This document shows, one piece after another, positions 62,301 through 64,000 of a stretch of 64,000 nucleotides of DNA. Each line of letters begins with the position of its first letter. Positions within the stretch are counted from its first letter, which is position 1. The DNA lies in the NCBI GenBank assembly GCA_950106755.1, contig OX467088.1, positions 29,040,401 to 29,104,400 on the forward strand, written 5' to 3'. Both the position numbers and the translations under genes were made by a program. This DNA is from Climacium dendroides. Its lineage: Eukaryota; Streptophyta; Bryopsida; Hypnales; Climaciaceae. The notes beneath the pieces are model-generated. The model was given only the letters and a program-made list of their open reading frames with translations. It did not search any database and had not been told where the DNA came from.

Positions 62301-64000
62301 ATAACTTATATCCGTTTCACATGCAAGCACGTCCCAAAACATAACACACAACTTGCAAATCTTCGAAATAATTACGATTCATGGAAAAATCAATTTGAAG
62401 AGGACCCTATTGCTTCCCACACTTTCTAATTCAATGGAAACTGGTTTAAAAAAAAAAAAATTAAAAATCATGCTCTATTTAATAGAAACCAAACCAATAA
62501 CTTATATCCGTTTGACGTGCAAGCACGTCCCAAAACATAACACACAACTTGCAAATCTTCGAAATAATTACAATTCATGGAAAAATCAAGTTGAAGAGGA
62601 CCCTATTGCTTCCCCACACTTTCTAATTCAATGGAAACTGGTTTACAAACAAAAAAAATTAAAAATTATGCTCTATTTAATAGAAACCAAACCAATAACT
62701 TATATCCGTTTCACATGCAAGCACGTCCCAAAACATAACACACAACTTGCAAATCTTCGAAATAATTACGATTCATGGAAAAATCAAGTTGAGGAGGACA
62801 CTATTGCTTCCCCACACTTTCTCATTTAATAGAAATGGGTTTTTAAAAAAAACAAATTTAAAAATCATGCTCTATTTAATAGAAACCAAACCAATAACTT
62901 ATATCCGTTTGACATGCAAGCACGTCCCAAAACATAACACACAACTTGCAAATCTTTGAAATAATTACTATTCATGGAAAAATCAATTTAAAGAGGACCC
63001 TATTGCTTCCCCACACTTTCTAATTCAATGGAAACTGGTTTAAAAAAAAAAAAAATTAAAAATCATGCTCTATTTAATAGAAACCAAACCAATAACTTAT
63101 ATCCGTTTGACATGCAAGCACGTCCCAAAACATAACACACAACTTGCAAATCTTCGAAATAATTACGATTCATGGAAAAATCAATTTGAAGAGGACCCTA
63201 TTGCTTCCCCACACTTTCTAAATCAATGGAAATCGGTTTCCAAAAAAACAAATGTAAAAATCATGCTCTATTTAATAGAAACCAAACCAATAACTTATAT
63301 CCGTTTGACATGCAAGCACGACCCAAAACATAACACACAACTTGCAAATCTTCGAAATAATTCCGATTCACGAAAAATCAATTTGAAGAGGACACTATTG
63401 CTTCCCCACACTTTCTCATTTAATAGAAATGGGTTTTTAAAAAAAAACAAATTTAAAAATCATGCTCTATTTAATAGAAACCAAACCAATAACTTATATC
63501 CGTTTGACATGCAAGCACGTCCCAAAACATAACACTTAACTTGCAAATCTTCGAAATAATTACGATTCATGGAAAAATCAATTTGAAGAGGACCCTATTG
63601 CTTCCCCACACTTTCTAATTCAATGGAAACTGGTTTAAAAAAAAAAAAAATTAAAAATCATGCTCTATTTAATAGAAACCAAACCAATAACTTATATCCG
63701 TTTGACATGCAAGCACGTCCCAAAACATAACACACAACTTGCAAATCTCCGAAATAATTACGATTCATGGAAAAATCAAGTTGAGTAGGACACTATTGCT
63801 TCCCTACACTTTCTCATTTAATAGAAATGGGTTTTTAAAAAAAACAAATTTAAAAATCATGCTCTATTTAATAGAAACCAAACCAATAACTTATATCCGT
63901 TTGACATGCAAGCACGTCCCAAAACATAACACACAACTTGCAAATCTTCGAAATAATTACGATTCATGGAAAAATCAATTTGAAGAGGACCCTATTGCTT
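62301..64000 (+). repeat. Right mosaic domain with more private changes
   Basis: A segment from about 62340 to 62830 has the order seen in the 30-39 kb domain: a CTTCCCACAC monomer, a GACGTGC e-like monomer, the TTTACAAACAAAA spacer with ATTATGCTC, and a CACATGC b monomer. After it come monomers with unique changes: CTTTGAAATAATTACTATTC and TTTAAAGAGG (about 62953-62990), CACTTAAC (about 63534), GAGTAGGAC (about 63783) and TTCCCTACAC (about 63802). The CTTCG site is otherwise almost always only T/C variable. Confidence 0.83.
63859..64000 (+). repeat. Partial monomer at right window edge
   Basis: The last anchor has its ATG at 63859. The monomer is class c (CTTCG, GATTCATGG, TTTGAAGAGGACCC) and is cut off at CTATTGCTT, so the array continues beyond the window. 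Confidence 0.95.

Larger units (their letters stand above)
1..64000 (+). repeat. Satellite DNA array, ~198-bp monomer, whole window
   Basis: The anchor AATCATGCTC (or AATCATACTC) recurs every 196-199 bp from base 23 to the end; the first anchors have their ATG at 28, 227, 426, 624, 823, 1021, 1219 and 1418. All copies are head to tail on one strand and no other sequence interrupts them. A hand-counted consensus-like monomer has A 83, T 52, C 41 and G 21 of 197 bases. Two blocks, AGAAACCAAACCAATAAC and AAAACATAACACACAACTT, are almost unchanged throughout; variation is concentrated at a few recurrent sites and in the A-rich spacer. Monomer classes differ by roughly 5-8% by hand comparison. The array runs off both window ends, so its true length is unknown. 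Period, purity and higher-order structure fit a eukaryotic heterochromatic or centromeric satellite; that location is inference. Confidence 0.99.

Noticed and set aside
1298..63532. Many 60-185-codon open frames on the + strand as protein-coding genes
   Set aside because: All are phase-shifted readings of the same monomer. They are broken and joined by one-base differences in A-tracts, and many rely on TTG starts. They recur hundreds of times with no domain, promoter or gene context, and coding-like constraint is not evident.
1..64000. CRISPR array
   Set aside because: The period of about 198 bp consists of repeat throughout. There are no unique spacers between short direct repeats and no cas genes.
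1..64000. Transposable element insertions, inverted segments, tRNA or rRNA genes
   Set aside because: The anchor and invariant blocks continue at the regular spacing all through the window in one orientation. I found no gap in the periodicity long enough to hold one.
1..64000. Minisatellite inside a large repetitive-protein gene
   Set aside because: Monomer lengths of 196, 197 and 199 bp mixed with 198 bp, and frequent in-frame TAA in spacers, prevent one continuous frame.

Overview
The window is one uninterrupted array of tandemly repeated satellite DNA. From base 1 to base 64000 I see only head-to-tail copies of a monomer of about 198 bp (196-199 bp measured between successive anchor motifs AATCATGCTC). 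All copies lie in the same orientation, roughly 320 in total. I see no conventional gene, RNA gene, transposable element, CRISPR array, inversion or unique-sequence interruption. A long monotonous array with higher-order structure is typical of eukaryotic (peri)centromeric or other heterochromatic satellite, so I infer a eukaryote. I do not recognise the family and cannot name the species. One hand-counted consensus-like monomer is 42% A, 26% T, 21% C and 11% G, or about 31% G+C, with marked strand asymmetry.

Each monomer has four parts, counting from the ATG of the anchor: (i) a nearly invariant AT-rich block containing AGAAACCAAACCAATAAC; (ii) a short variable site around TTTGACATGCAAGCACGTCC; (iii) a nearly invariant block, AAAACATAACACACAACTT; (iv) a variable half with the diagnostic CTTCG/CTCCG, GATTC/AATTC and TTTGAAG / TTGGAGC / GTTGAGG / TCTGAAG alternatives, a tail of either CTCATTTAATAG or CTAATTCAATGG type, and an A-rich spacer. 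Recurrent combinations define monomer classes, called a, b, c, c', d, e, f and g here.

Layout: 1-3528 mixed monomers; 3529-9867 two near-identical copies of a 16-monomer, 3175-bp unit; 9868-28402 mosaic with a 17-monomer (3374-bp) duplication and smaller 3-, 9-, 13- and 19-monomer duplications; 28403-40688 a 397-bp dimer nested in 11-, 16- and 20-monomer repeats; 40689-46832 a 13-monomer (about 2576-bp) duplication with an internal 594-bp trimer; 46833-62300 a regular 9-monomer, 1782-bp higher-order repeat with a 5-monomer contraction and 11- and 10-monomer expansions; 62301-64000 a mosaic right part with more private mutations.

The pattern is what repeated unequal exchange, gene conversion and segmental amplification of a satellite would produce. 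Each monomer carries a roughly 58-codon open frame, and some spacer variants join two or three frames (up to 185 codons). I treat these as by-products of a stop-poor repeat and not as genes. The most interesting non-trivial signals are the layered higher-order repeats, a monomer variant that completes a perfect 7-bp dyad (GACGTGC-AA-GCACGTC) and becomes regular in the right half, and the contrast between invariant and variable blocks.
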